The translations under genes were made by a program, and so were the position numbers. This document shows, piece by piece, positions 10,665-19,670 of a stretch of 47,198 nt of DNA. Source of the DNA: an uncultured Pseudohongiella sp. (GTDB taxonomy: Bacteria > Pseudomonadota > Gammaproteobacteria > Pseudomonadales > Pseudohongiellaceae). Numbering within the stretch: the stretch's first letter is position 1; each line of letters begins with the position of its first letter. A model generated the notes under the pieces. The model made no database searches. It had not been told where the DNA came from and worked only from the letters and a program-made list of their open reading frames with translations. Location of the stretch: contig CACJWK010000019.1 in the NCBI GenBank assembly GCA_902597095.1, positions 1 through 47,198 of the forward strand, written 5' to 3'.

Positions 10665-11663
10665 ATGCAATCCATTGTCCGAGTGCTAGCCGGGATCGCA
10701 ATGATCGTGGCAGCAGACCTTGCTTGTGCGCAGAACGACGTGCCGGTTCGGAACGAAACGCTGCGCGCAGACGACCGCGAAGTCATAATGATGCGGCACG
10801 CCTACCTCGACGAGGGAAGCTATGACTACTGGTATCAGCAAAGCGCCACCGGGGTCTGGCCGTGGTTTGAACGGCTTGGCGCCCGCATCCTCGGTGATTT
10901 CGAAATCATTTACCCGCTGAGTGAAGACCAGACTCCGGGTCAGGATGAGGCTCTGCGTTTCGCGCGCTATGCCAGCTACGAACACTGGCAGGCAACCCGG
11001 AGTGGTCAAAGCGCCGGAGATACCGGCGGATCCCTGCGTCTGGCCGGTAACGGGGGGCTCAGCGATGCCAGCGCAACCGCCTTGCGCAATCGCCGCGGGG
11101 TTCAGCAGGGCTCACGCGGCGGCCTGTTCCTGCAGGGTTATATGGCTCAAACTCGCCCTGTTTACCTGCCCGGCACCGGCGAGCGCTTCGACGCAGTATC
11201 TGCGGGGGCAGCCGACAGCGTCAGGGCGGTGCGCTCGGCCGCCGCGCAGCCGGGCGAGCCGGTTCTGGGACTCGAATACCGGCAGATTCAGAAAGGCAGT
11301 TTTACGCAATACCATCAGATCACCCGGGAGCAGCTGTATCCCTATCTTGAGAAAATCGGCGTCAGACCCGTCGGACAGTGGCAGGTGCTTTACCTGCCGA
11401 ACAGCAATGCTGAAGAGCATTCGGATTACGACGAAGTGTACACGCTGACACACTATGCGAGCCTTGCGCATTATCAGGCGGTCCGATCTGATCCGGCCGC
11501 ACTCGGTGGGGATGGCCCGGATTTTCAGGCCATGGCGGCCGGAGTAGACGCGCTGGAAAGTCTGAGCCTGCAAAGCAGTACCGAATTCCTTCGGGGCCCG
11601 CTGTTCGGCAGTCCACCGGTCCATGCGCCGCCCGAACCCGGCACCTACCGTCTCGCAGATTGA
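10665..11663 (+). CDS. Exported protein with two NIPSNAP-like halves
   Basis: This 332-residue protein has a signal peptide (VRVLAGIAMIVAADLACAQ). It contains two similar halves resembling the dimeric alpha/beta-barrel (NIPSNAP-like) fold. The first, at about 38-118, includes YDYWYQQSATGVWPWFERLG and ARYASYEHWQATRS. The second, at about 205-285, includes YHQITREQLYPYLEKIG and THYASLAHYQAVRS. The paired motifs show an internal duplication that may fold as an intramolecular pseudo-dimer. The function is unknown; relatives are often predicted small-molecule monooxygenase-like proteins. GGAGAACC lies about 9 nt upstream of the ATG. Confidence 0.75.
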   Translation: MQSIVRVLAGIAMIVAADLACAQNDVPVRNETLRADDREVIMMRHAYLDEGSYDYWYQQSATGVWPWFERLGARILGDFEIIYPLSEDQTPGQDEALRFARYASYEHWQATRSGQSAGDTGGSLRLAGNGGLSDASATALRNRRGVQQGSRGGLFLQGYMAQTRPVYLPGTGERFDAVSAGAADSVRAVRSAAAQPGEPVLGLEYRQIQKGSFTQYHQITREQLYPYLEKIGVRPVGQWQVLYLPNSNAEEHSDYDEVYTLTHYASLAHYQAVRSDPAALGGDGPDFQAMAAGVDALESLSLQSSTEFLRGPLFGSPPVHAPPEPGTYRLAD

Positions 11664-11771
11664 GGTCGGCCCGCCCATGGCGACCCTCGCACAATTCCGT
11701 CGGACGCCATGGGGGGAGTTATGCTCAACAATTTGACCTTCCATGAGGATTCCATAATCTGAACCATCGCC

Positions 11772-11777
11772 TATAAT
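11772..11777 (+). promoter_or_regulatory. Candidate -10 element upstream of the DUF411 gene
   Basis: A perfect TATAAT lies 31 nt upstream of the DUF411 gene's ATG. The matching -35 position (TTCCAT near 11750) is weak, and a better TTGACC at 11733 is too far away. The -10 call rests on the hexamer and position alone. Confidence 0.35.
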
Positions 11778-11808
11778 GGGGTAGATTTTGAGTCCCGGAA
11801 CCCTAACG

Positions 11809-12324
11809 ATGATGACTACTGTCTTCCCCAGAATGGTCGGCCTGCCCGGCAGGCTTAAGAGTCTCTTTGGCGTGTTTGCTTTCTGCTGCCTGCTTGTCGC
11901 CAAGGCGGGCGCACAGTCGATTGAAGACATAACCCTGAATGTCTACAAAGAGCCCACCTGCGGCTGCTGCGTCGGCTGGATTGAACACATGGACGCACGA
12001 GGCTATTCCTCTACTGTTCACCACCCCCGGAATATCAGCCTCGTCAAAGCGGATCTGGGGCTGAAGCCTGAATGGACTTCCTGCCACACTGCGGTTACCC
12101 ATGAAGGATTTATCTTCGAGGGTCACATCCCTGAGAAATTTATCGCACAGTTTCTGGCGGCTCCGCCCGAAGACGCAATGGGTCTTGCGGTTCCGGGGAT
12201 GCCGATCGGCGGTCCAGGGATGGAAATGGGCAATCGCTTCACGCCCTATGAGATACTGCTTATCAACAAAGACGGCAGCCATTCCGTTTTCGCGAGCATC
12301 AAAAGCGCTGCTGAACAACACTGA
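11809..12324 (+). CDS. DUF411 family metal-binding exported protein
   Basis: This protein of about 171 residues has an N-terminal hydrophobic export signal (LFGVFAFCCLLVAKAGAQS) and one DUF411 domain. The hallmark is KEPTCGCCVGW near the start of the mature protein, with a second cysteine/histidine site (WTSCHTAV) further on. DUF411 proteins are often linked to copper or other metal handling, and the fold is thioredoxin-like. The C-terminus holds the usual GHIPEKFI and GLAVPGMPIGGPGME motifs. The frame opens at a TTG (11788), but I chose the ATG at 11809, which has GGA about 9 nt upstream. No copper genes lie nearby. Confidence 0.87.
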   Translation: MMTTVFPRMVGLPGRLKSLFGVFAFCCLLVAKAGAQSIEDITLNVYKEPTCGCCVGWIEHMDARGYSSTVHHPRNISLVKADLGLKPEWTSCHTAVTHEGFIFEGHIPEKFIAQFLAAPPEDAMGLAVPGMPIGGPGMEMGNRFTPYEILLINKDGSHSVFASIKSAAEQH

Positions 12325-12411
12325 CAATCGCCCTACTGGACGCGTCTGCGATCTTGCACTAGCCTCCGGCTTTGACCGGAAACAAACGCCAGAGTTGGGA
12401 CAGCCGGTCGC

Positions 12412-14082
12412 TCAGATTTCGTTGCGGCGTGCGGCCTGACTGATAAGTTCACCGGCACGAAATGCCAGCGCCATAATGGTCATGGTGGGTTGACCGCGAC
12501 CTGAGGTAACCAGCGAACTGCCGTCGCACATGAAGAGATTCGGCACGTCGTGCGCCCGGTTCATGGCATTGACTACGGACGAGTCGGGATCATTGCCCAT
12601 CCGGCAGGTTCCAAGCAGATGCACATTGCCTTCCTGCCCGTCGCGCTCGTAGTGACCCACTATGTTGCTGGCGCCGGCTACCTCCATCATTTCAACCGTC
12701 TTCTCGTAGAACCAGCGCATCGTTTCAATGTCGTCAGGATGGTCCATATAGGTTGTCCGAATCGCAGGACGCCCGAATTTGTCTTTAACCGTGGGGTCCA
12801 GGGTGATGTTGTTGGTACTGAGTGGCAGGGAGGTCGTGTGACCGTCGAAGGCCGCAACATGGGAGAACTGGTGGGCAAGAACCGCCTTGAATTCACTGCC
12901 CCAGGTGGGTGTACCAAACGCAGGAGCCGCCGTGAGCGCAAAGCCCATCGGAGCACCACGAGAAGGATGTCGCCCGTCAATACCGCCGCCGCCATAAAAC
13001 CCCAGAGACGGATCGAGCTCATAGAAATCATGGACAACGCGAGTCGCCGGCACGCTCTTATAAGCATTGACCGGTTCGTCGAACAGACCCATCACGGTAC
13101 TGTATCCGTTAAACATCAGGTTCTTACCCACCATACCCGAGGAGTTGGCCAGGCCATCCGGATGCTGGGCTGATTCTGACATCAGCAATAACCGGGGCGT
13201 TTCCGATCCGTTGGCGCAGAGCACGACCGCTCTTGCGCGCTGAGCCTGCTCTTCCCCATCTGCATCCCAGTAAACAACCTCAGTCGCCCTCCCCTGATCA
13301 TTGGTATTCACCCGGTGTACGGTGCAGTGGGTTCGTAGTTCGCAGTTCCCCGTAGCAAGAGCCACAGGGATGACAGTCACCAGCGAGGAGGATTTTGCGT
13401 TGACCTCACACCCATACCCATTACAAAAACCACAGTGAATGCACCCTGGCCGACCATTGTGAGGCTGGGACAAAATCGCCACAGGGGCCGGATAGGGGTT
13501 GAGGCCCATCGCCTTCGCAGCCCGCTCGAGCAGGACATCTGAGCCCTTGATCGGCATGGGCGGACAGGGATATCCGCGAGTGCGAGGCGGGTCCCAGGGC
13601 CCCTGCAATCCGGACACACCGACTTCCCAATCCACTTTCGTATAGTAAGGCTCCAGATCCGAATAAGTGATGGGCCAATCGCTGAAGTTGGTACCGGCAA
13701 TCGGGCCGCGCACGCTGGCTTCGACAAAGTCAATCGGTCGGAACCGCCAGAAATTGCCGGAGTAATGCATACTGCTGCCGCCCACATTGTGCGCATAACC
13801 ACAAACCATTTCACGCTCATGGGCCACGTCACTCTCGAACTTTCGAAAGGTTTGGGGGTAACCCTGACTGCGCCCCCAGGTCAGCTCAAGGTTGTGGTCA
13901 TACCCCCACTCGTCGTGGTGGAAATCCGCGGCCTTGAGGTGAGGCCCCTGTTCCAGTAAAACGACGGAGTGGCCAGCAGTTGAAAGCTCTTTGGCCATAA
14001 CACCGCCCGCCGCTCCGGAACCGACAACCACAAAATCCACTTCTTCTCGGGTGGGGAAACTGGGAAAAACGGCTTTAGCCAC
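12412..14082 (-). CDS. GMC-family FAD dehydrogenase (gluconate 2-dehydrogenase-like large subunit)
   Basis: This 556-residue flavoprotein belongs to the GMC oxidoreductases, in the branch of bacterial membrane-bound sugar and alcohol dehydrogenases. An N-terminal FAD-binding beta-alpha-beta fold (VVVGSGAAGGVMAKEL) is followed by a cysteine-rich segment CIHCGFCNGYGC at about 215-226. The C-terminus has HLLGTCRMG and SGRGQPTMTIMALA, where the family's active-site and FAD contacts lie. It starts 2 nt after the small-subunit gene's stop and is clearly co-transcribed with it. The large subunit lacks its own signal and is probably carried across the membrane with the Tat-targeted small subunit. The substrate (gluconate, another sugar acid or a polyol) is not determined. 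Confidence 0.88.
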   Translation of the reverse strand: MAKAVFPSFPTREEVDFVVVGSGAAGGVMAKELSTAGHSVVLLEQGPHLKAADFHHDEWGYDHNLELTWGRSQGYPQTFRKFESDVAHEREMVCGYAHNVGGSSMHYSGNFWRFRPIDFVEASVRGPIAGTNFSDWPITYSDLEPYYTKVDWEVGVSGLQGPWDPPRTRGYPCPPMPIKGSDVLLERAAKAMGLNPYPAPVAILSQPHNGRPGCIHCGFCNGYGCEVNAKSSSLVTVIPVALATGNCELRTHCTVHRVNTNDQGRATEVVYWDADGEEQAQRARAVVLCANGSETPRLLLMSESAQHPDGLANSSGMVGKNLMFNGYSTVMGLFDEPVNAYKSVPATRVVHDFYELDPSLGFYGGGGIDGRHPSRGAPMGFALTAAPAFGTPTWGSEFKAVLAHQFSHVAAFDGHTTSLPLSTNNITLDPTVKDKFGRPAIRTTYMDHPDDIETMRWFYEKTVEMMEVAGASNIVGHYERDGQEGNVHLLGTCRMGNDPDSSVVNAMNRAHDVPNLFMCDGSSLVTSGRGQPTMTIMALAFRAGELISQAARRNEI

Positions 14083-14084
14083 AG

Positions 14085-14660
14085 CTATTCACCCCTCTCT
14101 GCGTAATCTGCATCATAGAATCCGTAGGGCGCAGACCAGGCCCCGCGATCCTCGTAACCTATGAGCTGGTAGCCGACTTTATCCCGGTTACCCCCATACC
14201 GTGGCAGCGAAAATGTGCCGGCTATGGTGAGATATCGCATGGTGGCAAAAAACGGCGTCTGCTCATTGTCACGCAGAAGCTGATCCTGCTGGGCTTCGGT
14301 GAGCTCGTGGATATTGCGCCCCCTGGTTGTTAACTGCCCGCGCAGCGCCGCAAGCCCTTCTCTGAGTAAGGCCAACTGCGAGGCCCGTCTGGCCTCGGCA
14401 AAGATAGTGTCGAGGAAGTAAATCACGCCGGCTTCGGTGGCTCCGGGCGTGTCATCGGTCGGTATGATGCGAGCCGCTATCGCAGTCAGATCAGCCGCCT
14501 CGTCCCCCTCGAATACCCGAAAGCCCGCCCCCTGCTCGAGAGCCTGCTGCGAGCGCTGGCAAGCACTGAGGATGACAGGCAGCGACAGCGCCAGAAAGGA
14601 TCCTTTCGCCAATGTGGCTGAATCCACGAGAAAGCTTCTTCGGGACCGGGAAACAGACAA
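14085..14660 (-). CDS. Gluconate 2-dehydrogenase subunit 3 family protein (Tat-exported)
   Basis: This 191-residue small subunit partners the GMC dehydrogenase. It carries a twin-arginine signal (RSRRSFLVDSATLAKGSFLA) followed by LSAC, which could be a lipobox. The body has the family's DLTAIAARIIPTDDTPGATEAGV and a C-terminal region ending with YDADYAERGE. The start is a TTG at 14660 with GGAG 9 nt upstream. It lies directly upstream of the large-subunit gene. The third, multi-haem cytochrome subunit of classical gluconate dehydrogenase is not in the window, so the electron acceptor is unknown. Confidence 0.85.
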   Translation of the reverse strand: MSVSRSRRSFLVDSATLAKGSFLALSLPVILSACQRSQQALEQGAGFRVFEGDEAADLTAIAARIIPTDDTPGATEAGVIYFLDTIFAEARRASQLALLREGLAALRGQLTTRGRNIHELTEAQQDQLLRDNEQTPFFATMRYLTIAGTFSLPRYGGNRDKVGYQLIGYEDRGAWSAPYGFYDADYAERGE

Positions 14661-14900
14661 AACAACTCACTCCGGGCAACGTTTGCCGTAGCTCATACCA
14701 TACAGACATGCTACCACGCCGCCCACTGAGCTGGCGACAGACCCTCATTGATCCGATTCAGCACCGTGCAATCAGGCAACTGCCCCCTAGCACTCAGCAT
14801 GATGTCACGGCTCTCGCCTGCCCGATATACGCCTCCTGACCGCCGTTTGCGACGCGCCCGTTTGACGTTACCGCTGCTCTTACCGTGTCTCGCCTGCAGA

Positions 14901-15348
14901 TCACGATGCGAGCGCCTGTCTCGGATCAACGTATTCATACCCCTGTGCCTTGGCGACCGGCTGAAGGGTAACCAACCCGTTGTGCACGTTCAGACCCGCC
15001 AGCAGATGAGGATCATTGATTAACGCCTGGCGCACACCCTGATTAGCAAGGGAAGATATGAACGGCTGCGTCACGTTGGTCTGCGCCAGTGTGGCCGTTC
15101 TCGCGACTGCTCCAGGCATATTGGCCACGCAGTAATGGACAATACCGTTAATCTGAAGGGTCGGGTCCCTGGTGCGTCGTGTGCATACTGGTTCCAAAGC
15201 ACCCCCCCTGATCAAGAGCCACATCGACCAGAACACTGCCCGGCTGCATAAGCTCCAGCATCTCCTCGCTACCACCCTGCTCCAGCTCCCGGACGTCCAA
15301 GAGAGCACAAGCTACACGGTCATGGAACTGGTCAAGGAAACTCTGAAC
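14901..15348 (-). pseudogene. ald: Alanine dehydrogenase remnant (truncated and frameshifted)
   Basis: Only about the last 140 residues of an alanine dehydrogenase remain. One frame carries [21 protein letters not shown] and [12 protein letters not shown] shifted frame then continues with [19 protein letters not shown] and ends in LNVHNGLVTLQPVAKAQGYEYV. The frame changes near 15168-15172 (an extra base around CACCAGGGACC). The region before MQPGS is shortened compared with the family, and the whole N-terminal catalytic part (about 200 residues) is missing. The remnant's left part abuts the stop of the next gene upstream. It cannot make a working enzyme. Confidence 0.8.
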
Positions 15349-15373
15349 CTCCCGATGCCAGGCTGAACCGGTT

Positions 15374-16447
15374 TCAGCGAGCATACCCTTCCGCCCGGAG
15401 CTCCTCGAGACGTTTGCCCCGCAGCATATTCGTCAGGGCATAGTTGCCTTCATGGCAGGCAAACTCATAAATGGGCGCATTCAGTCGGGAAAAATGCACG
15501 ATCCCCCGGATCTCGTCAGCGAAAGTAGACGGATCGTTCAGAATGAACTCGTATTCCATCGCCTGTTCGCCAACTCGGGTAAAGCGCTCGGTAAGCACCA
15601 TATTGTCCGCGCTGCCATAGGCAGCCGCGCGCATAAAAATGCTGGCCATTTTCGCGTTGAAGTGATGCGTCTCGATCACCAGCGTGTCTCCCTCCCAGAA
15701 ACCACGGGAACTGCCGGTCCAGGTTTCGATGCGTTTGTCCAGAAAGGGCCGGTCGTCCAGCGGCACGATTCGGGGATCATTCCCTAGCTCGGTGTTCAGC
15801 ACCACATGATCCCGGGTCACCACAATCAGCACGTTATTGTTGTATGAATTGGCTTTGATATACGGGCCGGTAGACTGAGGAAACAGCAGGCAACGCGATG
15901 CGAGCCCGAAATCTTCCGGCCGGTCACAGGAAATGGCCCCGAAGGAAATACGACTGGGACGGTCCGCGATCACGACCAAACCGTCATTGCAGGGGTTAGA
16001 CGGCGGCGGCGAATGCTGGGTAATCACACCGTTTTGTGTAACCGGCAGACGCCCGTCCGTCGGATACACAATAATAGATGTTCTCTGATTCGGAAATGAC
16101 TCATCGTAGAAAGACCAGAAGCTGTTGTAGGCACCCGTGTCGTCAGTCGGCTCCTCCAGTATGCGCTGCGATAACGCTTCCTCACGACGATCCCGGCGCT
16201 GCTGACCTGCGCCCAGCCGGGCAAACTTGGCGGCCAGTTCCTCCGCATTCAGAAACTCCCGCTCACCAAAGCCCGGCGGCCGTTCAAAAGGCGTTGAATC
16301 ATTGAAATTCCAGACCCCGTTAAAATCAGGGTATCCAAATTCATCCTTCGGAACCGAATATTCCTGCGCCGTAAGCAGGCAGGGGAAGAACAGACTTGAG
16401 AGAAGCAGGTGACTCGCCGGACGTTTCAAACGCTGATCCACAGGCAC
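15374..16447 (-). CDS. Exported protein of a widespread unnamed family (PDFNGVW type)
   Basis: This 357-residue protein has a signal peptide ([16 protein letters not shown]). It has the recurring features of a large, functionally unassigned secreted family common in acidobacteria and gammaproteobacteria. These are [10 protein letters not shown] and [21 protein letters not shown] near the N-terminus, [14 protein letters not shown], a [10 protein letters not shown] block, [15 protein letters not shown], and a C-terminal [19 protein letters not shown]. The start is a GTG at 16447 with AGAGG about 9 nt upstream, 12 nt after the amidase stop, so the two genes are probably co-transcribed. I cannot give a reaction. 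Confidence 0.75.
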   Translation of the reverse strand: MPVDQRLKRPASHLLLSSLFFPCLLTAQEYSVPKDEFGYPDFNGVWNFNDSTPFERPPGFGEREFLNAEELAAKFARLGAGQQRRDRREEALSQRILEEPTDDTGAYNSFWSFYDESFPNQRTSIIVYPTDGRLPVTQNGVITQHSPPPSNPCNDGLVVIADRPSRISFGAISCDRPEDFGLASRCLLFPQSTGPYIKANSYNNNVLIVVTRDHVVLNTELGNDPRIVPLDDRPFLDKRIETWTGSSRGFWEGDTLVIETHHFNAKMASIFMRAAAYGSADNMVLTERFTRVGEQAMEYEFILNDPSTFADEIRGIVHFSRLNAPIYEFACHEGNYALTNMLRGKRLEELRAEGYAR

Positions 16448-16459
16448 GGGAAATTACCT

Positions 16460-17947
16460 CTAGGCGGCGGGAACCAGTTCAGGGCGTCTGTCGAGGAAGT
16501 CTGTCAGTCCTTCATAGGCGAGGGCAAATTCAAGAACCTTTTTATCTGCACCGTAAGGGCCAATCACCTGCATACCCATGGGTCGCCCCTTAGCATCAAA
16601 ACCCACCGGCACGTTAACAATAGGCAGGCCACCTAAACTGCCGTACATCACCACCTCCATCCAGCGATGGTAGGTGTCCATCCTGCGATCAGCAATCTGT
16701 CGTGGCCACGACAGATTTTTATCGTAGGGAAAAACCTGAGCAGTAGGCAAGACCAGAAAATCATACTGTTTGAACAATCGGTCCAGTTCCCGATACCAAG
16801 CCCGACGAATGCGATTGGCATTCGCTGTGTCTCCAGCGGTGATGCTGAAAGAATCCTCAATTTCATACGCCAGTTCAGGCTTCAGCATTTCTCGGGTAGC
16901 GGGATCTTCCCAGTAGCGACGCATACTCGCGCGACCACCGTGGCGCAGGGTCGTCCAGCATAGCCACAGATCACTTAATGTGAACAGCGGAGTGGCTGCT
17001 TCAACCACAGCGCCGGCAGCAGTCAGCACATTCAGACTGTCTTCGCACAGGTCTGTAATACCCTCTTCCATGGCCAGATAGCCACCGAGGTTACCCATCC
17101 AAGCCAGCTTGACTGAATCGAGCTCAAGGATCTGAAGTGTCCCGGATAAGGGGCTCGCCGCGATCGTATTGAGCAAGGCAATCGTATCCGCTGTGTTTCT
17201 ACCCATCGGCCCGGAAGTGGATAGCGGCTTTGGATCGGATTCGACACCACTCACAACATTCACGCTGGGCCTGAACCCGATCACGTTGTTAAAGGCACCT
17301 GGGTTGCGCAGCGAGCCCATCATATCGCTGCCGTCGGCAACCGGCAGCATGTGCGTTCCGAGTCCACTGGCAGCACCCCCACTGGAACCTCCTGAAGTCA
17401 AATCAGGATTCCAGGCGCTGGCGGTTGGTCCGAACACCTGATTGTAGGACTGCGACCCCAGACCGAACTCCGGAACGTTGGTCTTGCCGATAAAGATAGC
17501 GCCAGCTGCGCGCAATTTTGCCGCCATCGAGCTGTCCTCCTCGGCCACCCGGTCCTCAAACATCGGCGACCCGCTGGTGAAGCGCAGTCCGGCAACCGGC
17601 TGTAGATCCTTAACCGCATGCGGCATGCCATGCATCCAGCCCCGGTACTCACCGCGAGAGAGAGCCGCATCAGCCTCCTCAGCCTGAGAGAGCAAGGAGT
17701 CCTCTTCGGGCATGCTGACTATCGCATTGTACACGGGATTATATCGCTTGATGTGCGCCAGATAGGCAAGCATGACTTCCCCACAGCTGACCGATTTGTC
17801 TTTGATCGCCGCTGAAAGCTGTAGGGCTGTCATTGCCGTGATATCGCTCGGTAGCTCGGCTGCCCAGATACGGCCGGGCAGAGAGACCGCCAATGCGCCG
17901 GACAAGCCTGAACGCAGGAATGCGCGTCTGTTTATTATTTTTTCCAT
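16460..17947 (-). CDS. Amidase signature family protein with Tat signal
   Basis: This 495-residue amidase hydrolyses an amide bond, probably outside the cytoplasm. The N-terminus has a twin-arginine-like signal (NRRAFLRSGLSGALAVSLPG). The Ser-cisSer-Lys triad is visible: lysine in PHAVKDL (about 112), the glycine/serine-rich signature LTSGGSSGGAASG with the cis-serine, and the nucleophile serine in GSDMMGSLRNP. Length fits the family. An ATG at 17947 with GAGAGGA about 8 nt upstream is a clear start. The substrate is unknown. Confidence 0.88.
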   Translation of the reverse strand: MEKIINRRAFLRSGLSGALAVSLPGRIWAAELPSDITAMTALQLSAAIKDKSVSCGEVMLAYLAHIKRYNPVYNAIVSMPEEDSLLSQAEEADAALSRGEYRGWMHGMPHAVKDLQPVAGLRFTSGSPMFEDRVAEEDSSMAAKLRAAGAIFIGKTNVPEFGLGSQSYNQVFGPTASAWNPDLTSGGSSGGAASGLGTHMLPVADGSDMMGSLRNPGAFNNVIGFRPSVNVVSGVESDPKPLSTSGPMGRNTADTIALLNTIAASPLSGTLQILELDSVKLAWMGNLGGYLAMEEGITDLCEDSLNVLTAAGAVVEAATPLFTLSDLWLCWTTLRHGGRASMRRYWEDPATREMLKPELAYEIEDSFSITAGDTANANRIRRAWYRELDRLFKQYDFLVLPTAQVFPYDKNLSWPRQIADRRMDTYHRWMEVVMYGSLGGLPIVNVPVGFDAKGRPMGMQVIGPYGADKKVLEFALAYEGLTDFLDRRPELVPAA

Positions 17948-18120
17948 CGCAATGTCCTCTCGCTGAAAAAGCAGAGATGCCGCTTTCTGTCTTGAAGATT
18001 ATTCATGAACTGGACACAAAGTCCAAGCTTGCAAGGAAAAGCAGAGAACCCTGAATTCTGAACGGGATCACAAGTTTAATGAGCTTAGCCAGACCGAGGC
18101 GACCAAAAAGCCCGAAAGAT

Positions 18121-18453
18121 TCAGTCCCGTGTGCGTCCGAACACGGAGTAATCTCCTGAATTCATCGCACCGATTGTGAGCAGCGTGCGTTCATTGTGAT
18201 GCACCCAGTCTTCAACTGATCTGCACACGTTTCTGCGAATGTGGGAGGAAGTCGGTTTCATCTTCTGGCAAAAAATCTGTTTCAACACCGGGCGCCCCGC
18301 GTTGTAGGCCAGCAACTCTGCCTCTGTCATAGAAGCGAAATTGTGTTGCGGTGCAGTACAACTGGCCACACCCATGATGAGTGGAAGGAGCAATGAGGCG
18401 CGCAGCGCCCGACAGAGTCCTTTAGATGCTGTAAGTCGACAAGCAGAAAACAT
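18121..18453 (-). CDS. Small lipoprotein, paralogue of its neighbour
   Basis: This 110-residue protein has a signal peptide ending in a lipobox (VASC). Its mature part is clearly related to the upstream gene: MTEAELLAYN, then RPVLKQIFC, then SHIRRNVCRSV and WVHHNERTLLTI. Two cysteines flank the IRR motif and could form a disulfide. I recognise no named domain. The ATG overlaps the upstream stop by one base (TAATG), so translation is coupled. The pair looks like a tandem duplication followed by divergence. Confidence 0.65.
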   Translation of the reverse strand: MFSACRLTASKGLCRALRASLLLPLIMGVASCTAPQHNFASMTEAELLAYNAGRPVLKQIFCQKMKPTSSHIRRNVCRSVEDWVHHNERTLLTIGAMNSGDYSVFGRTRD

Positions 18454-18728
18454 TAGTTAAAAGGCCTGCCAATAGACATGGTTTGGATAATCTGGTGGGT
18501 TCGAAAGTTATGCTCCACCCAGTAATCCACGGTGCGGCACTCTCGGCGACGAATCCGGGACCCCGTTAGCACCCTGCCCTCTTCACAATAGATCTGGTCC
18601 ATGGCGGGTTTGTCTCGATTGTATGCGAGCAGTTCAGATTCACTCATGATATGAAACTGGGCCGGCTGCTGAGCGCAGGACAGCGTCAGGGCACAAGCGA
18701 CTAAATAAAAAACGCTCAATTTCGTCAT
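18453..18728 (-). CDS. Small lipoprotein, paralogue of its neighbour
   Basis: This protein of about 91 residues begins with a short signal peptide ending in LTLSC, a plausible lipobox. The mature part repeats the pattern of the downstream gene: MSESELLAYN, KPAMDQIYC, SRIRRRECRTV and WVEHNFRTHQII. The frame could start at a TTG (18734), but the ATG at 18728 has an AGG about 12 nt upstream and a better signal peptide. The function is unknown. The conserved cysteine pair and the RR-C spacing suggest a small disulfide-stabilised periplasmic domain. Confidence 0.65.
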   Translation of the reverse strand: MTKLSVFYLVACALTLSCAQQPAQFHIMSESELLAYNRDKPAMDQIYCEEGRVLTGSRIRRRECRTVDYWVEHNFRTHQIIQTMSIGRPFN

Positions 18729-18990
18729 CGTCAAGTTGACCTGCTAAGTCTGTGACCGATCTGTCAATCAGTTTAGGGAAGAGTATAGCCTTTTTTGGCG
18801 ACCCTTGAGAGGGCAAATTGCACCGTAGGGTCAGTGCCAACCACCGTTTGTCTCTACCAAGTCCGCCAGACATCGCAGCCGACACCGAAAGCCTCTTGGC
18901 ATTTCACACGTCGTGAATTAGTCTGTCGTACGAGCAAAAGTTGCCTTTATCCAAGGCGACTCCAGCTATCGGCTATCAAGGGAGAGAATC

Positions 18991-19518
18991 ATGTTTAAGC
19001 GTCGTCAACAATTCGCCAATCATCAGGCACTGCAGGAATTCCTACTACCGCCAGTGTGTCGTCTATTATGCATCATTCTGATGAGTCTGGCTCCGGTGCT
19101 GAGCAGCGCCCAAGATGTTGAGCCGGATGAACTCGGTTTCGTCATCGGCACGCCTGATGTATTGAAGCCTGCTGAGGGTGCAAGGAGCGTTATAATCTAT
19201 GGTAATCCCTCAAAACCAGGTATGTACGTCATGCAAATTACATGGCCTCCCGGCACTGGTAGTCGCCCCCACTTTCATAACACTGCGCGCTATATCAACG
19301 TATTAAAAGGAACCTGGTATGCCGCTTGGGGCCCAGAAGCGGACGTTTACAACCCAGAGAATATGGTCGCAATACCGGAGGGCACTTTTATCTATCAACC
19401 GCCGGGTGGCCACCACTACGACATGGCCAAAGATGAAGAAGTAATTGTTCAGATCATGGGTATAGGGCCGGTAATCACCACATCGATTCCGCAATCTGGG
19501 ATTCAACGCTTCCGTTAG
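18991..19518 (+). CDS. Exported cupin-fold protein
   Basis: This 175-residue protein has an N-terminal hydrophobic segment (CRLLCIILMSLAPVLSSAQ) and a single cupin beta-barrel. The metal-binding first motif is PGTGSRPHFHNTARYINVLKG, and the second, GTFIYQPPGGHHYDMAKDE, contributes further histidines. A metal-dependent dioxygenase-like or binding role is possible but not shown. GGGAGAGA about 4 nt upstream supports the ATG. It is transcribed away from the lipoprotein pair and is not obviously part of an operon. Confidence 0.75.
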   Translation: MFKRRQQFANHQALQEFLLPPVCRLLCIILMSLAPVLSSAQDVEPDELGFVIGTPDVLKPAEGARSVIIYGNPSKPGMYVMQITWPPGTGSRPHFHNTARYINVLKGTWYAAWGPEADVYNPENMVAIPEGTFIYQPPGGHHYDMAKDEEVIVQIMGIGPVITTSIPQSGIQRFR

Positions 19519-19670
19519 TCGCCCGAGCTATATCGAGACATTAGATATCGATCTAGTGCGCTTCGCGTAGCCCAACCATAATGGCTGAACTCGAGAAAAA
19601 CTATTGTTCGAATGAAACAATATAAGCATCTCTTCAGGGCACATACTCACTGCTTTGACAGCTAACTCGA

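Noticed and set aside
14661..14900. Possible small gene between the GMC small subunit and the ald remnant
   Set aside because: Several overlapping short frames occur on both strands, none with a good start or a recognisable product.
19602..19622. Inverted repeat TATTGTT-N7-AACAATA after the cupin gene
   Set aside because: The stem is only 7 bp, very AT-rich and lacks a U-run, so it may be chance. I did not call it a terminator.
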